Notes under the pieces: model-generated
What the model saw: the letters and a program-made list of their open reading frames with translations, nothing else
What the model was told of the DNA's origin: nothing
Databases searched by the model: none
Program-made: the position numbers and the translations under genes
Part shown: piece by piece, positions 1-12,439 of the stretch
Layout: every line of letters starts with the position of its first letter
Numbering within the stretch: the stretch's first letter is position 1
NCBI GenBank assembly: GCA_024734495.1
Contig: JALMQS010000225.1
Coordinates: 11,022,039 to 11,086,038 of the forward strand
Length of the DNA: 64,000 nt
Direction: 5' to 3'
Source: Forficula auricularia
Lineage: Eukaryota > Arthropoda > Insecta > Dermaptera > Forficulidae

Positions 1-91
1 CACCCGCTGTAATCATGATAGATCCCTAAGTCATAAACTTAAGCCTTCTTTCTATACCTTAGTTGTTTCTTATTAACTGATGGTGCTCTCA

Positions 92-283
92 GGGCCGGTT
101 GTATGTCGCAAAGTAAATGCTTTTTCCACTAACAAACAGTAGATGGTAAATGGAGGGACTGGGATGGCCAATCAGATGACGCATTGAAAGTGGCTGTCAT
201 CTGATTGGCCACCCCAGTCCCTCCATTTACCATCTACCGTTTGTTAGTGGAAAAGCATTTACTTTGCGACATACAACCGGCCC
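92..283. mobile_element. Foldback MITE, 192 bp
   Basis: Almost the whole element is one inverted repeat: the left arm begins GGGCCGGTTGTATGTCGC and the right arm ends with its reverse complement. Only a short unpaired centre separates the arms (around 175-195). It is flanked by TCA on both sides (89-91 and 284-286), a possible 3-bp target duplication. There is no coding capacity. The ends resemble hAT-type CAGGGCCGG termini, but no 8-bp duplication is visible, so the superfamily is open. Confidence 0.8.
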
Positions 284-420
284 TCAGGGGCAGATCTATA
301 TATGGGCTTTGTGAGCTTCAGCCCAGGGTCCCATTGTTATAAGGGTCCCCAGCTACCATTGAAGACAATGGACAATATTGCGAATTAAAAAAAAATAATA
401 ATCTAAAATTACAGTGCTGT

Positions 421-1390
421 TTTTTTTTTTTTTTTTTTTTTTTAATGCAATCGAATGCAAGAAGGGGTGCACCAGCAAAGATGCAGCTCCTATGGATCTC
501 GAAAGACCCTTGCATTACCGAAGAGAAGGGAAAGTTGATTAAGTGAGAGGATGTAGACGTAGGTGTCTATGCACCCTGGTTTTGAAGGTTTGAAGATTAT
601 AGTTGCTGGGATAGAGTTCCAGTTCCTTGAAGTCATGGGGATATATGTATTGGCGAATGAAGTGGTCCGGTACTTTTCTAATTTGACCGCGAAAGAGTAT
701 TGGGAGTCGGCAAAACGCGTGCTACGTGCAAAGCATGCTTTGGGTGGAATTATTGATTTTATCTCACAGAGCACCTGCCATGATAGTATCTATAGAAAAG
801 GGAAAGGGCAGAGACATTTCTTCGATGAGCCAGCGAGTCGAGGGAGTCGGTGAGGGTAGAATCGTTAATTAGGCTGACGGCTCGTTTCTGAATTGTATCC
901 AGGGTAGCAAGAGAATATTTTGAGGCTCCTCTCCATAGATGAGAGTCGTATTCGAGACAGGGGCGGATTTGGGCCTTGTAGGTGGTGAGAAGTTGTGGGG
1001 GTTTGTAAAATCGCTTGGACCTGAATAAGAAGCCAATCTAGTTACCTTGCTGCAGATTTCGCCACAGAGGAGATGTGTTCATTCCAAGATAGGTCAGATG
1101 CGACAGAGACGCCCAACATGGATAGGCCCATGGATGTCACACATTTTTAGGGTATTCGAATCGAAGTGAATATCAGGGAAATCTTTATTTTCGGCGCCTA
1201 GAAATTAGACAACATTGAGTCTTGTTTGAATTAAAGTTAACTAAATTTTGAGAGCTGTTTGTCTAGGTCGAGAGTAATTGAGGAGGCAACATTGATTCGA
1301 TTATTCGGGAGTGAGGGTTTGCTGTGTAGAGTGCTATCGTCGGCGTAACAATGAGTGGTGTTTGACGTTTGTTGGTATATCTAAGTCATA
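421..1390 (-). mobile_element. 5'-truncated Jockey/CR1-type LINE, 3' end with poly(A)
   Basis: On the minus strand the broken reading frames give the C-terminal part of a non-LTR reverse transcriptase. A segment like [15 protein letters not shown] lies near 1240-1180, followed by the conserved block ending in RVHRHLRLHPL. The poly(T) run at 421-443 is the poly(A) tail, so the 3' end is intact. Stops and frameshifts run through the copy, so it is dead. The same family has another 3' end on the plus strand at 2795-3112. Confidence 0.75.
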
Positions 1391-2288
1391 TTAAATAGAT
1401 AAAATATTTTATTGTCCTAATTTTTTTCTATACCGTATACATCATTATAGAAAACGGTTTTTTGACAAAATGGCAATAAGTTTGATTAACCTTCCGTTAG
1501 TCGCGCACTTCTTTCCGACATGGTTAGTCGCGTTGCACCTATAAGGTGTTTCTGGTTTTGTGAAAGCCAAGTGAAATTTATTCTAGTTGAAATAGTTAAT
1601 TGTTACCTATTTAAGATTCACTAGAGATATAAAGTATTAAACAATTTATTTAATTATAAAAACCAGAAGAAAAACGAATTTAGCCGCGTTGCACCTACTG
1701 GGGGATTACAATATTTCTTTGACTAGTGAATTACAATCTACGAAAAGTATCCTAGTAATTGCAGAAAATAAGATAAAAATTAAAAAAGGAAAAATATAAT
1801 TAATAATAATATTACATCCATAATACTAAAGCCAATCGTCGCGTCATTTTGAATATAATTAATATTTTGTAAGATATAAGCAAATAAAGTTGATTTTTCT
1901 GAGATTTTATTATTTTTTCGATTCTCTATGGTACTCTTGTCATTTATTCAAATGAACTGAAAGCTTACACAGATTATTTTTCACCACAATGAAACATATC
2001 GGGAAGGTAGCAGGAAAAAATGTAAAAAAATATATAACTACAATATATAAATTTAAACTTCATTTTCAATTTTACCTTCAGATCCAAAAGTAATCAAAGG
2101 AAGGGAGGATTTACGGATAGGCACAGTAGACACATCAAATTTTGCCAACACTATTTTTTTTATTAATTATTAATGCAGGGTGACCAGCGACAAAAATATT
2201 TTTAAATTCCAAGTTTTTTCTAGGTGTTTTTCTATTTTTTCCGTTTTCACTTGACCATACTGAGTATAGCCAAATATTTTAATCATGC
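1391..2288. other. AT-rich sequence, nothing recognised
   Basis: I see no gene and no clear repeat boundary here. Short sequences such as GTCGCGCACTTC and CGCGTTGCACCTA recur around 1500-1700 (rCGCGTTGCACCTAt twice), which hints at an old repeat. Confidence 0.5.
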
Positions 2289-2582
2289 ATGAAAAAAGTA
2301 GTTTTTAAGTTTTGGTGTTGGTACTTGGTGAAACATTTTTTAAAATTATTGGATAAAAAATACTTGGTAGGTTTCACATTAAGATATAAAAATAAAAGGA
2401 ATTTATTTTTGCAGAGTCTTTAATCTCGATATATATATTTCGGGGGCTAACCCATCTCAGGAGCAACAGAAAGTAACTGAGATTAAAAACTCTCCAAAAA
2501 TAAATTCTTTTTATTTTTATATCTTAATGTGAAACCTACCAAGTATTTTTTATCCAATAATTTTATGAAAAAAGTAGTTTTT
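2289..2582. mobile_element. Hammerhead-type foldback with 18-bp target duplication
   Basis: Direct repeats ATGAAAAAAGTAGTTTTT at 2289-2306 and 2565-2582 bound the unit. Inside, a one-sided tail (2307-2340, containing GGTGTTGGTACTTGGTGAAA) is followed by two inverted arms (about 2341-2420 and 2489-2564). On the minus strand the centre carries a damaged hammerhead core: the box reads CTGAGA, one base short of CTGATGA, then a GGGTTAGCCC stem, GAAA and TATATA. A shortened relative lies at 53220-53402. Confidence 0.85.
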
Positions 2583-2794
2583 TGCTTCGTTTTTTGAAAA
2601 TAACTCTAAAACGACTGGAAGTATTTTGATGAAAAAAAATTGACCGAAACCATGGCGTTTTGGTCTACAAAAGCTCTACTAAGTAAACACCGAAAAAATT
2701 ATATTTTACGAGATATTAATTATTTTGTCAAATCTCTGTTAGTACTTTACCAAATTTTGTGTACCCTCTAGCACAAAAACTATTGTAAATATCA

Positions 2795-3112
2795 AAACTG
2801 CTTTGCACGCAGCACACGTTTTGCCGACTCCCAACGCTCTTTTGCGGTCAAGTTGGAAAAGTGCCGGACCGCTTCATTCGCGAATACATATATCCCCATG
2901 ACTTCAAGGAACTGGAACTCTCTCCCAGCCTCTATCTTTCCCAGCACCTATGATCTTCAAACCTTCAAAACCAGGGTGCATAGACACCTACGTCTACACC
3001 CTCTCACTTAATCAACTTTCCCTTCTCTTCGGTAATGCAAGGGTCTTTCGAGATCCATAGGGGCTACATCTTTACTGGTGCACCCCTTCTTGCATTCGAT
3101 TGCATTCATCAT
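2795..3112 (+). mobile_element. LINE 3' fragment, same family as 421-1390
   Basis: Plus-strand copy of the terminal part of the Jockey/CR1-like ORF (frames containing FANTYIPMTSRNWNS-like and TRVHRHLRLHPLT), followed by the shared 3' UTR that ends near TGCATTCGATTGCATT. It abuts the RTE-like element on the opposite strand at about 3113. Confidence 0.7.
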
Positions 3113-4508
3113 CATTGAGTATACAGTCCTAAGACTGGTTTGATGCAACAATCCGTCTCCACTCGACTCTGTCCCCCGCCAGCTGTTTAACCTCTCTAAA
3201 TGTCTGGCATCCCATATCCCCAATTATTTGGTTGAAATATTCTAATCTGGTTCTTCCCCTTCCCCTTTTCTTTCCCACCTCCCCTCCAAGATATCCCTAA
3301 GCAGTCCCCCATGTCTCAGTGTGTGCCCCATCATCTGACCTCTTCTCTTCTTCAGACTCTTCCACAAGGTTCTTCTTTCTCCGATTCTTCCAAGAACTTC
3401 TTCATTTGTAATTTTATCCATCCATTTGATATTCATCATTCTTCTGTAGCACCACATTTCGAAAGCCTCTAATCTCTTTCTCTCCTCTTCTCTAATTGTC
3501 CAGGTTTCACACCCGTACATGGCTATGCTCCATACATATGTCTTCAATAGCAACTTCCTGTTTGCTAAGCTGATTGAGGAGGAGCATAGTAGTTTTTGTT
3601 TTGTATTAAACCCCATTTTTGCTTGGGCAATTCTTGATTTAATTTCGTTTTTGCTCCTCCCATCCCATGTTATTTTACTTCCTAGGTAGCGGAATTCCTT
3701 AACTCCTTCTAGGTTTTCTTGGTTAATTTTGATGCATTCCTGTCTCGTTTGTTCTTTTTTTGTACATACTAGGACCTTGGTTTTATTCTTGTTTATTTTC
3801 ATTTTGATTTCTTCTATTAGGATTTGGTTAATTCCATTCAAGGCGTCCTCTAATTCTTTTTTATTGCTTCCTAGAAGGGCAATGTCATCGGCAAATCTTA
3901 ACATAGCGATCTTTTGACCTTGGATTTCTATACCTGTATCAATTTTGTCTTTGAATTCTTTAATCGCTTCTTCTATGTATAAGTTGAAAATCATGGGTGA
4001 CAGCACACATCCTTGTCTTACACCTTTTTTTATTTTGGCTTCTCTGTGTTCATCACCAATATTTATAATTGCCGTCTGGTTTTGATATAGATTGTAGATT
4101 AGTCTTCTCTCTCTGAATTTTATTCCCGCCTGTTTTAATATTTTAAACATAATTTCCCAATTGACATTATCGAATGCTTTTTCTAGGTCTATGAATCCGA
4201 TGTAGACAGATTCTTCCCTGATAAAAGCCCTTTCTATTATTAGTCTAAGAGAGAATTGCTTCTCGGGTGCCTCTGTTTCTTCTAAAGCCGAACTGGTCTT
4301 CCCCCAGATTTTCTTCAACTCTTTGTTCTATTCTTCTCTGGATTATTTTGGTTAGGATTTTGGAGGCATGTGAGGTTAGGCTAATGGTCCTGAAATTTTC
4401 ACATCCGGAATTCTTTACTCGAAGAGAAATCGTCATGTTGCATATTCTTGGGATTTGTAATGTGGTGGTTTCCCGTTGCCTTCCACATGTTGAAGAGAAG
4501 AAAAATGC

Positions 4509-4510
<2 letters not shown>
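3113..4510 (-). mobile_element. RTE-like LINE, reverse transcriptase fragment
   Basis: The main open frame (3242-4318) encodes the palm and thumb of a non-LTR reverse transcriptase. It has YIGFIDLEKAFDNV (motif A), KGVRQGCVLSPMIFNLY (motif B) and LRFADDIALLG (motif C, FADD). The C-terminal tail is of the YGCETWTI / LEAFEMWCYRRMM type. A frameshift near 4300 joins it to a second frame (to about 4500) with RTISLTSHASKILTKI and EDQFGFRRNRGT, fingers motifs. The copy is cut off at 4511 by an A-run, so the endonuclease is missing. The 3' end at 3113 has short CAT/TGA repeats, as RTE tails do. The motifs are intact, so this is fairly young. Confidence 0.88.
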
Positions 4511-4540
<30 letters not shown>

Positions 4541-5100
4541 TAAATATCACAAATAGATTCTTTATATTGAGATTAAGATCTGATGAGATTTTTGTTGTTA
4601 TCGAGCCAAAAATTAAGGGGGGGCTTCGCATTGTATAAAGTAAAAAGCAAAATCACATTAATAAAATGAAACTGAGGCAGTAAATCGGCAAAATACGATT
4701 GTTTATATGGTAAACTCTACCTTTTCTATTTTCTACCTATTTAAAGCTTATGTAAAAATAATCCTTACATCCTACATATCTACTTGATGATTTATGGTAG
4801 ATGCCATAAGCTCTGAGCATTCCATCGACTGGACTCACCTAGCTCATACGCAGCTTTCGTTCTTCTGAGCGCAACTGGTTGCCTAAATACAGGCGCACCA
4901 ACTTTTTAAATCAAGTACAAATTGAGATTACATTTTTAAGATTTAAATTAGTACAGTTTTTATTTATATTTTATAATTCAATATTTTTCTTATACGTGCA
5001 AAAAAAATTGAATTAGTTAAAAAGCTCTAAATGAAAAAATAATTCAAATTCAAGTTCGATTTCGGACAACAGCTTCAATATTCATTCAATTAGTTTTACA
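4511..5100. other. A-run and repeat debris
   Basis: A run of about 29 A (4512-4540) abuts the RTE fragment. At 4600-4650, ATTAAGGGGGGGCTTCGCATTG followed by TATAAAGTAAAA resembles the 3' hairpin end of the HINE elements at 11690, 16510, 16730 and 55725, though it is degenerate. Nothing recognised in 4660-5100. Confidence 0.4.
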
Positions 5101-5245
5101 CTCGTTATAGTAAAAGATAAAATAATTAAAGTAAAGAACATTTTATATTTTAAATTTTAAAAGTTTCTAAAAAATTTTTCAAAAATTTTCTTTACTTTAT
5201 TTAAAATGTTTCACCAAGAACCTACACCATTCTCCCTTAACAAAT
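5100..5245 (-). repeat. Possible old foldback with conserved tail motif
   Basis: On the minus strand 5206-5241 reads as the conserved tail (GGTGTAGGTTCTTGGTGAAA, then CATTTTAAAT). The inward sequence AATTAAAGTAAAGAA near 5127 and its inverse near 5188 suggest a worn pair of arms. No target duplication is evident. Confidence 0.45.
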
Positions 5246-5793
5246 GATAAAAGAATTGACTATTGACTGATAAAATGAAATGAAAAATTATTACTTTACA
5301 CTGACCAATGGGCAAAGTTCTCCAAGCGGCCGGAATATTGAATTTACTCAAAAATACTAAACATTTTTTTTATTCCTTTTATCTATTTTTTATACTGTGC
5401 AAGTTAAAAAAGCCAAAGTTAAGCTATTTCGTCATTACGAATGTACACTTCTGGTCAGCGTCTTTTACTGAAATCAGGAACCGAAAGCGACCAGCCAGTC
5501 GCCAAAGAGTCCACGATTACATATTTCCGGACCTTATATGAATGCTTATGATACTCTAATAAACTCAGGTAAAATGTAAGTGTATATGTAGTCGTTTCGA
5601 CCCGAAGTGTTCAACAACCTTTCTAAACTTGTATATCTTGTACTTGGATTTGATTGCACGAATCACTTGATCACCGTCAGCTATTGTTTACTATTAATAT
5701 AATGGGTCAATGGACCAAAAACCGGAAACTTGCTGAACCGATCAAATGAATAAATTTTAAAGAATGAAAAAAAGTACTATCTTACTCTAGGGC

Positions 5794-5870
5794 AGTGGTT
5801 GCCAGCCGGTGATCCGCGGAGCACTGGTGTTTCTTAAGCATTTCAAAAGTGTTCCGCGGATTTAGTTGCA
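5794..5870. mobile_element. hAT-like terminal fragment
   Basis: CAGTGGTTGCCAGCC followed by GGTGATCCGCGGAGCAC is the typical start of hAT/Charlie-type nonautonomous elements. No matching right end was found, so this is a fragment. Confidence 0.45.
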
Positions 5871-6136
5871 AATTAGAAGTGAACGGCCGAAAATAAATTA
5901 TTTTATTATAACAAAATAACAAAAAAAAGCTGATGTGCCCATCCACATGACTTTACGATAGATCTAGCCCTTCTATATGTAATATTTAATAAAATAATTT
6001 TTCATCATTTACAACCCCCCCCCCCCTTTTTAGTTTTGAGCCCATTGGCAATGTCGAGTTCAAAATTAAAATTAAAATATGTATAATATTATTTTTATTC
6101 GAATAAATTTAAATCTCATTGAGTAAGAATGCCTAC

Positions 6137-6218
6137 CGTAGTCCTTCCTGACTTGTCGACGGCTTGAGCTGATGGGTCGAGATGTCTCCGCCCCAATAAA
6201 ACAACCTCCCATCTTCAG
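6137..6218 (-). other. Possible short exon (82 nt)
   Basis: On the minus strand a branch/pyrimidine stretch ending CATTTAG precedes 6218, and ACG|GTAGGC follows at 6137. One frame is open through the interval and contains MGGCFIGAETSRPISSS. The product is not recognised. A second donor-like end (CGAAG|GTGAAT) lies at about 6432. Together with 7622-10321 this looks like a run of very short exons. It could equally be chance. Confidence 0.25.
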
Positions 6219-6959
6219 CTAAATGAAAAGAAACACACACATGAATAAATAATAAAAAAATAAAATTGTATTATTTGGGATATCATTGAAAAATGAATAA
6301 TTCCTATGCCATAAGTAAAATATAGTTTAGATAGTAGCAAATCATTTTTGCAAACACTCAATTATTTAATAAAAAAAAGAGAAAAATAAATTATATAAAA
6401 TAAGAAATATTATATTATATTCACCTTCGATGAATGCAGTGGTCGGTCGATCTATCTATTATTATCTCTTGACTTTTTCATCGTCTCCAGATATTGAAAA
6501 AAGCTTTTCGAGTAAATACGCCTAGAACACTTGACATAAACATTAGTAGAACCCCCTCCTTTTACTACATACTAATTTAGTTATCAAGACGTATGTAGTA
6601 AGCGAAATAGATCTCTTTAAATCGCGGAAAATTCAAATTTTATTTCATCCAAATCAAATTCTTGTAATTTGAAATATCAGAGTAAAATTCGAATTCTTAT
6701 AATCGGACTTCGAGAGAGCTTGAAGACGTATGTATCAGTGAGAGTGGCCTTGATTTTTTGGAATACGGATAGAACGAGAGACAAGGGCGAGCTGGAAGAG
6801 ATCCTACCTAACATTTCCACTTGCCTCAAATACGAATACAACAGGACTGAGATATAAATTATAAATACCATGTTCATATTTCAGTGTGTTTACCTGCTAG
6901 AGGGAAAAAGTGAAAACCCTTATTAGGCAAGTGGTTAAATATAATATGAGAAAAAGAAC

Positions 6960-7500
6960 TTTAAGTGCACCGTCTCCGCCAACCGGCCGGCAGAGCCCTC
7001 GTGCCCCTAGCCACAAGGCAGCCGCTCTTCTTCCTTAGGCTACTCCAGAGGACAACGGACAACCTTCTTGTCTTCGTTCTAGTCCATAGAGCCACCTCAA
7101 ACCCGCCCTCAAAGAAACAAAGTCACCAAGCTCCCATTACCACCACATTGTTCCATTTGAACAAGGCGTCAAGCGACGACTTTTCGGAAAGAACAAAACA
7201 TGCAAGCACATGCACGAACCTGGACCTCGATCTTTAGAAATCCGATCGAATCGGTCACTTCCCTCGTGACTCTTTCATGAGTTCAACAAATGGGTGGCGT
7301 CGATTTTAGCTCTCTTTTACGGGTCTTAATACTAAAATAACCTTAAGACTAAATTGGAGAAAACAAGAGAGGGAAACACATCACAAATATCCCTAAGAGG
7401 CCTAAGATAGACGACACCGCATTTGCTGTCTCCAAGAAGGAAATCAAAGGGAAGAGTGCAGGTCCCCAAAACAGGTAGAGAGAGCGTCATCGTTGGCATG
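6960..7500. other. GC-richer block, unidentified
   Basis: This 540-bp block is clearly less AT-rich than its surroundings. The only open frame is short (6965-7237, 90 codons) and low in recognisable features. Its sharp edges in composition suggest an inserted or exonised sequence, but I cannot assign it. Confidence 0.3.
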
Positions 7501-7621
7501 GCATATCAACCCCCCTCCCTCTAAACTATATCCTTAATTGCATACTACATATACTAAAACTGTGAATTTAATTTTAACAATGTTCTATCACATATTCTGA
7601 ATCTAAGAATTAAATTTGATA

Positions 7622-10321
7622 TTAAAATAGCGATGAATTCCATCGGTGGTCGAGGCGGTGAAAGCTGAAAATCCATACGCAAATTCCTCTATTCTAATAA
7701 ATTCTCACTTTGTGAAGTTCCCTTGTTGCTTCTCTACAGATGAAAATGAAATTGGGATCTGAAAATTCCTAATTTGATTTTCTTTTGCGTTAAAATTTGA
7801 ATAATTTCAAGAAAAAATTATTGAAAAATGAAATGATTAGAGTCATTATAATTTATTTTTGATATTAAGAATTGCAAAAAATTGAAAATTAAAATAAAAT
7901 GAAAATCAATTTATGCTATCTGATTAATTTGATCTAAAATTGCATTTATGAAACATTTAATAGCCAAGTTATTTAATTAAAAATTTATTAAATTATAATT
8001 GAAAGGAAAAACTTTAAAATAATATATGAAAATAAGTTAAGTATTTACTGATTGTAGCTAGAAGGTAAGCTGTAAAAAAACATCCTAATTCTTTACCTAC
8101 TATAATCTAGCTATAAAAAAATCCCTTTTAAAGCTTTAAATAAATGCCATGCTAAACAATATATTATACTCATATTAGGTGCGCTATTGGTGAGAAGAAC
8201 GTAAATGTGTCGCATGTGATAAAAGTCAACACCGAAACATCACCAAAGTGAAGGATCCATGAAAAAGAAGAGAAAAATAAAGTTAGAAATTAAATAAATA
8301 AATAAACGTAATATTAAATGAGATGAAATAAAAATATGAAGATGAATGAAATTTAATTTATCAATGAGAAATTTATTCTACTCTACTATTTTTGAAAAGA
8401 ATTTTGAATAAAGAGTATTGAAATCTCTGAAATAAAGGCGTTCTAATTTGTAACTCAAGAAGGTTTGAGGGATAATTAAAAATAATGAAATCTTCATGAC
8501 AATATCTTTGAAATTACGAAAGCAGAAGATATATACCTATAGAATAAATACTAACCTCGTCGTTAAAAGAAAAGGCTAAACTCGCAGGCAGCCGATGATC
8601 TCGTTGCTCAAGTGATTCTGTCACCTTTAACAAAATTATTGCAAAATTAGTATACTACATAAATATATATCGAGGGAGGAACTTTTGATATTAAACAATC
8701 TATTAATAAAAGTAAATTTTTAATTTTAAAAAAGAAGAAAACACTCTAATGAGAAATATCTAAGAAAATATTATATTCAAGAATTAAGTTTGAAATTACT
8801 ATTATAGAAATAAATATATAGGTAATAGAAATCTACCATGAGAGACCCTGATGACAGACTGGGGTCAACTCGATGAAACGATGGCTTCTTTCTATAAAAA
8901 TAAACAGCTATGAATTTAAAGGTATATAGGTTTATAAATATAATTTTTAAATTACCTGATTTGATCCAGAAGCGAATCCCTCGTTGGGGGACAAAATGGT
9001 ATATGATGGGGAACTGAAAATTCCTAATTCTAATTCTAATTTTCTATTTATAATAAAAATTGAATAATTTCAAGAAAACAATCGAAAATTAAATTATTGA
9101 ATGATTTTAATCCACTAATTTAATGAATTGCCAAAAAATTTAAATTTGAAAATTTATTTAGGCGATGATTGAAATTTATTTGATCTGAAATTAAATTTAC
9201 TGAATATTTACTTCTTCTTCTTCGAGTGCCATACCCGAAACGGGTGTCGGCTCCTCTCCACATATACCTGTGCTGAGTGTGTTTAGTTGTTTTACACAGA
9301 TATACGGGACCTACTTTTTAACGCCGGTTCCGAACGGCTAATTTGGAGAGTTTACTAGGCAATTATACTCTTGGTAGGTTGCCATTACTTTCTAAGAGGA
9401 GGCGACTGCAAATATCTATCTTCCGAGACTCGGTCTCGAACCAGCGATCTTTGAGTCAGCGAGCCAGCACTCTACCCACTGACCCACAGTCGCCTCTTAA
9501 TATTTACTTAGGTTATTTAAATTTTTTGAAAAATTGGTTTAGAATACTAATGAAAGCAAGAATTTTAAAATCTAAAATGAATTTATTTTAATAGAAATAA
9601 TTTAAAAATTAAAGTAATTACTGATTCTAACTAGAGCGGTTTTCTGTACAAAAAAAACACTTAAAAATTAATTATATAAAAAATGGTATAGGTACTCAAG
9701 TTTGGTGACTGTTGATGAGAATAACATAAATGAATCGAATGAAGGTCAGCATCGAGATCAATGAAGTAGATGTATCCATGAAAAGGAAAAATAAAAATCA
9801 ATTATAAATTTTATAAGTGAATATTAAATGTGATGAAAAAGGAGGCAAGATAAAAAAAAATATAAAGATCAGATGAAAACAAATTTACTAATCAGAAATT
9901 TATTCTATCAAATCATTGAACTCCCTAAAACAAAGGGAAGTTAATTTGTAAATCAAAGAGTTTCATAATTGATATTTGATATATAATTTGACAAAAATAA
10001 ACTCATTATGAAAAGATTTTTGAATTTCCCTATATTTTTTGTTAATTTTTCTAGATTCTAGAACATTTATAAATATAATATTTGAGTAAGTAAACTGACC
10101 TCGGAGTTAAAATAGGGGCTTAATCTCGCAGTCAGCCGATGCAATGACTTTGTCGTTGTCGATTTCTAGAGAGAGGATTCCTGGGAAATTGTACACAGAG
10201 TGGTGTTCCGTTGCCTTCCGCTGGATTTATTGAGATGTTTCGTATTGTCGACAGAGATGAAAATTATTCTGAATGAAGCCACATTCGATTCCAAGTAAGC
10301 TCGAAGTCTATTAACCAGTCC
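7622..10321 (-). other. Cluster of microexon-like modules, partly duplicated
   Basis: Minus-strand intervals flanked by AG and GT: 10100-10165 (66 nt, frame ...SLHRLTARLSPYFNSE), 8956-9013 (58 nt), 8837-8891 (55 nt, ...FHRVDPSLSSGSLM), 8556-8624 (69 nt, ...DHRLPASLAFSFNDE), 7709-7758 (50 nt) and 7622-7664 (43 nt, FHRLDHRWNSSLF then stop). From 8956-9013 down to the stop the phases fit one continuous reading frame. 10100-10165 resembles 8556-8624, and 8837-8891 resembles 7622-7664, so a multi-exon segment of ~1.3 kb appears tandemly duplicated. The phase does not fit between 10100-10165 and 8956-9013, so part may be pseudogenised. No function can be given. Confidence 0.35.
9213..9497 (-). mobile_element. 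tRNA-derived SINE
   Basis: On the minus strand the head (9497 downward) reads GGCGACTGTGGGTCAGTGG, GTAGAGTGCTGG (A-box region) and GGTTCGAGACC (B box). The body ends near 9213 with a GAAGAAGAAG tail. It interrupts the duplicated AT-rich unit of the microexon cluster. Confidence 0.7.
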
Positions 10322-10559
10322 TATAAAAAAATTAATTAAAAATTATCAAAGAACTTGTAGATTTATCATTAAATAGTAATAAAGAAATATTTTCAATGAA
10401 GTAATTTATATGTAATGTGAGAAGTGAAGCAGACGAATTATATTAAAAATATCCAAAAAATAATTGAAAAAAAATTGAACACAATATTTTCTCTTTGAAG
10501 TCTGGTGGGTAAACAAAAAACTGTCTTACGAATTTGAAGCTTTTTGGTAGGTTTTTATT

Positions 10560-11449
10560 AGTTCTTTTTTTGTGTCTTTTGGCGAAGGGGGTTTGTTAAC
10601 TCTTCTTTCCATTTAGAGATAGGAAAAGCAAGGGTTGGTTTTGAAATTTGGCTGGAATAAGGAAATCTCTGCGTTGCTAAGATTGCTATTGCTTTGTTTA
10701 GTTTTAAAATATTTTTTTTTAGATAATATGGTTGAAAGGGGTAGTCAATCCAGGGTTGGGACTAGAAGTATAGGTGTTGAAACCAGTGGTGGTTTTTGTT
10801 ATGGAAATGATTCAGTTAACGTATATTTAAATTATAAGGATTTAGGGAAAAATGATATTAATTTAAATACGTCTGGTTCTTACCAGTTAGTATATTCAGA
10901 TATTAAGATGTAGGTTTGCATTCATTTGTAGTATTTGGAATTGATTTGTAGAACAGTCTATTTATTACTACTTGGGATATAGTCCTCTGTCTCTTATGAT
11001 TAAATCAATTATAAATTTTGTCAAGTCCTAAAGTCCTAGAGTTGGACAAAATTTTATTTAGTTCTCACAAGCAGAGATTAGCTGAGGTAGAGCTAGGTCA
11101 TACCATCCTTGTTAAAGTTTTGACCAGGTTTCCTTACAACTTATGGCAAATGCCGGGATGGCTAATGCGTCGCTTGCTCCTGGTATCGGGTTTTTTACGC
11201 GGAATTTTTAAATTACTTTTTGTCTTTAGATGGAAATCTATGATCTATGGTCACGTTATTGGTTAATGAGCATACATTTCTATTTTTTTCTTTTTTTGTA
11301 CTTGTTTATTATTTGTTAAATTGTTGTAGTTAATTTGTATTGATGTTTGTTAATGTATTGTAGCTAGATTGTATTGATGTTTGGAGGACCTAGCGAACGA
11401 GGACTTGTGCCTCTAAGCAGGTCGAGGAATAAATATTTATTTATTTATT
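10560..11449 (+). mobile_element. Probable LINE 3' region, family not identified
   Basis: The end AGGTCGAGGAATAAATATTT followed by (ATTT)n at 11425-11449 has the look of a LINE 3' terminus with a simple-repeat tail. Two short frames (10635-10913 and 11018-11266) show no recognisable reverse transcriptase motif, so this may be 3' UTR or a worn ORF. Confidence 0.35.
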
Positions 11450-11451
11450 GG

Positions 11452-11712
11452 AGGAAAATGAAAAACTTTTCAAAATCTCGACACGCTCTTTACAAAATAT
11501 GATGAATTGACTTTTTTTTACTGCGGTTGGTTTTGGTTAGAAAGTTGAAACTTCCCTTTGAGTTTATTAAAACAAAATATGTCGTGACAGCTTTCTGCTC
11601 ATTAGATACAACCGTACGAGAGTTTTTTGATCAAAAAATGAATGCTTAGTTTTTCATATATGTAATTAAACAATACTTTCCCCATGCTTCGCATTGGATA
11701 AAGTAAAAATAA
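11452..11712 (+). mobile_element. Helentron-associated (HINE-like) element, short copy
   Basis: It ends with the hairpin AATACTTTCCCCATGC / GCATTGGATAAAGTAAAAAT shared with 16491, 16711 and 55703. Its left part (GGAGGAAAATGAAAAAC, then CTCGACACGCTCTTTAC) resembles the sequence after 20745 and 30555. Confidence 0.6.
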
Positions 11713-12439
11713 AATATAAGTAATTATATCAGGAACATATTTTCAAGCACATACACAAAATCCCCCAAGGGATGTTATATTTAACAAATGATATAAATAT
11801 TTAAAAAGTATTTTCGTTAATATTAATAGACAGGAAAATAAAATTCGAAATATAAAATAAAATCAATTTAATCGTTTACTTACAATCAAAACTTTCATCC
11901 CCTTTTTTAATTCAAGAAGTAATTAGGCTTTCGATCCATTATATTATTTGCTCTGTGTGTTGGTTTAAATCTAAAAATGATCCTTATTTGATGGATATAT
12001 AATAAAGCCTTTTGTAATTTTGGAAATAAATTTATTTCAAAATAAGTCTCACTGCTTGGGGAAAATGTGAATTCATTTTAGATATGAATGCTCTCATTGT
12101 TAAAGAGGCACCACCGGCGCCCTGAATTGTTGATCGATTTCAAATTCAAATTTGAATCTTGTTATCAAAGATACCTAGATCTATTATACAGTATGCGCTT
12201 GGGCGGCCGCAGGTATTTTTCCAGGGCATCCAGTAAAACCTCAATATATATGTATATAAGTTAAAACTTAGTGAATAAAGTTCGAATTATTTATTTATTT
12301 TAAACGCCAATCGGCTTTATACTACATACAATTAGTAACAAAAAAAATAAATTATTTATTGTTTTTATAAATTAAAAAAAAAAAAATTAAAAAATAATAA
12401 TATTCATGCCACCTTCAAACCTACCAATTCGTAATCATT
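11713..12439. other. AT-rich sequence without a recognised gene
   Basis: No coding feature. The stretch 12320-12400 is nearly pure A/T. Confidence 0.4.

Noticed and set aside
318..853. Small ORFs on both strands near the left edge
   Set aside because: The minus-strand frames are explained by the LINE 3' fragment; the plus-strand one is its shadow.
5308..5541. 77-codon ORF
   Set aside because: AT-rich, no family resemblance, no splice context; probably chance.
5560..5640. Hammerhead-like GGGTC-GAAA-CGAC on the minus strand
   Set aside because: The first box reads TTGAACA, with key core positions missing and no arms or target duplication.
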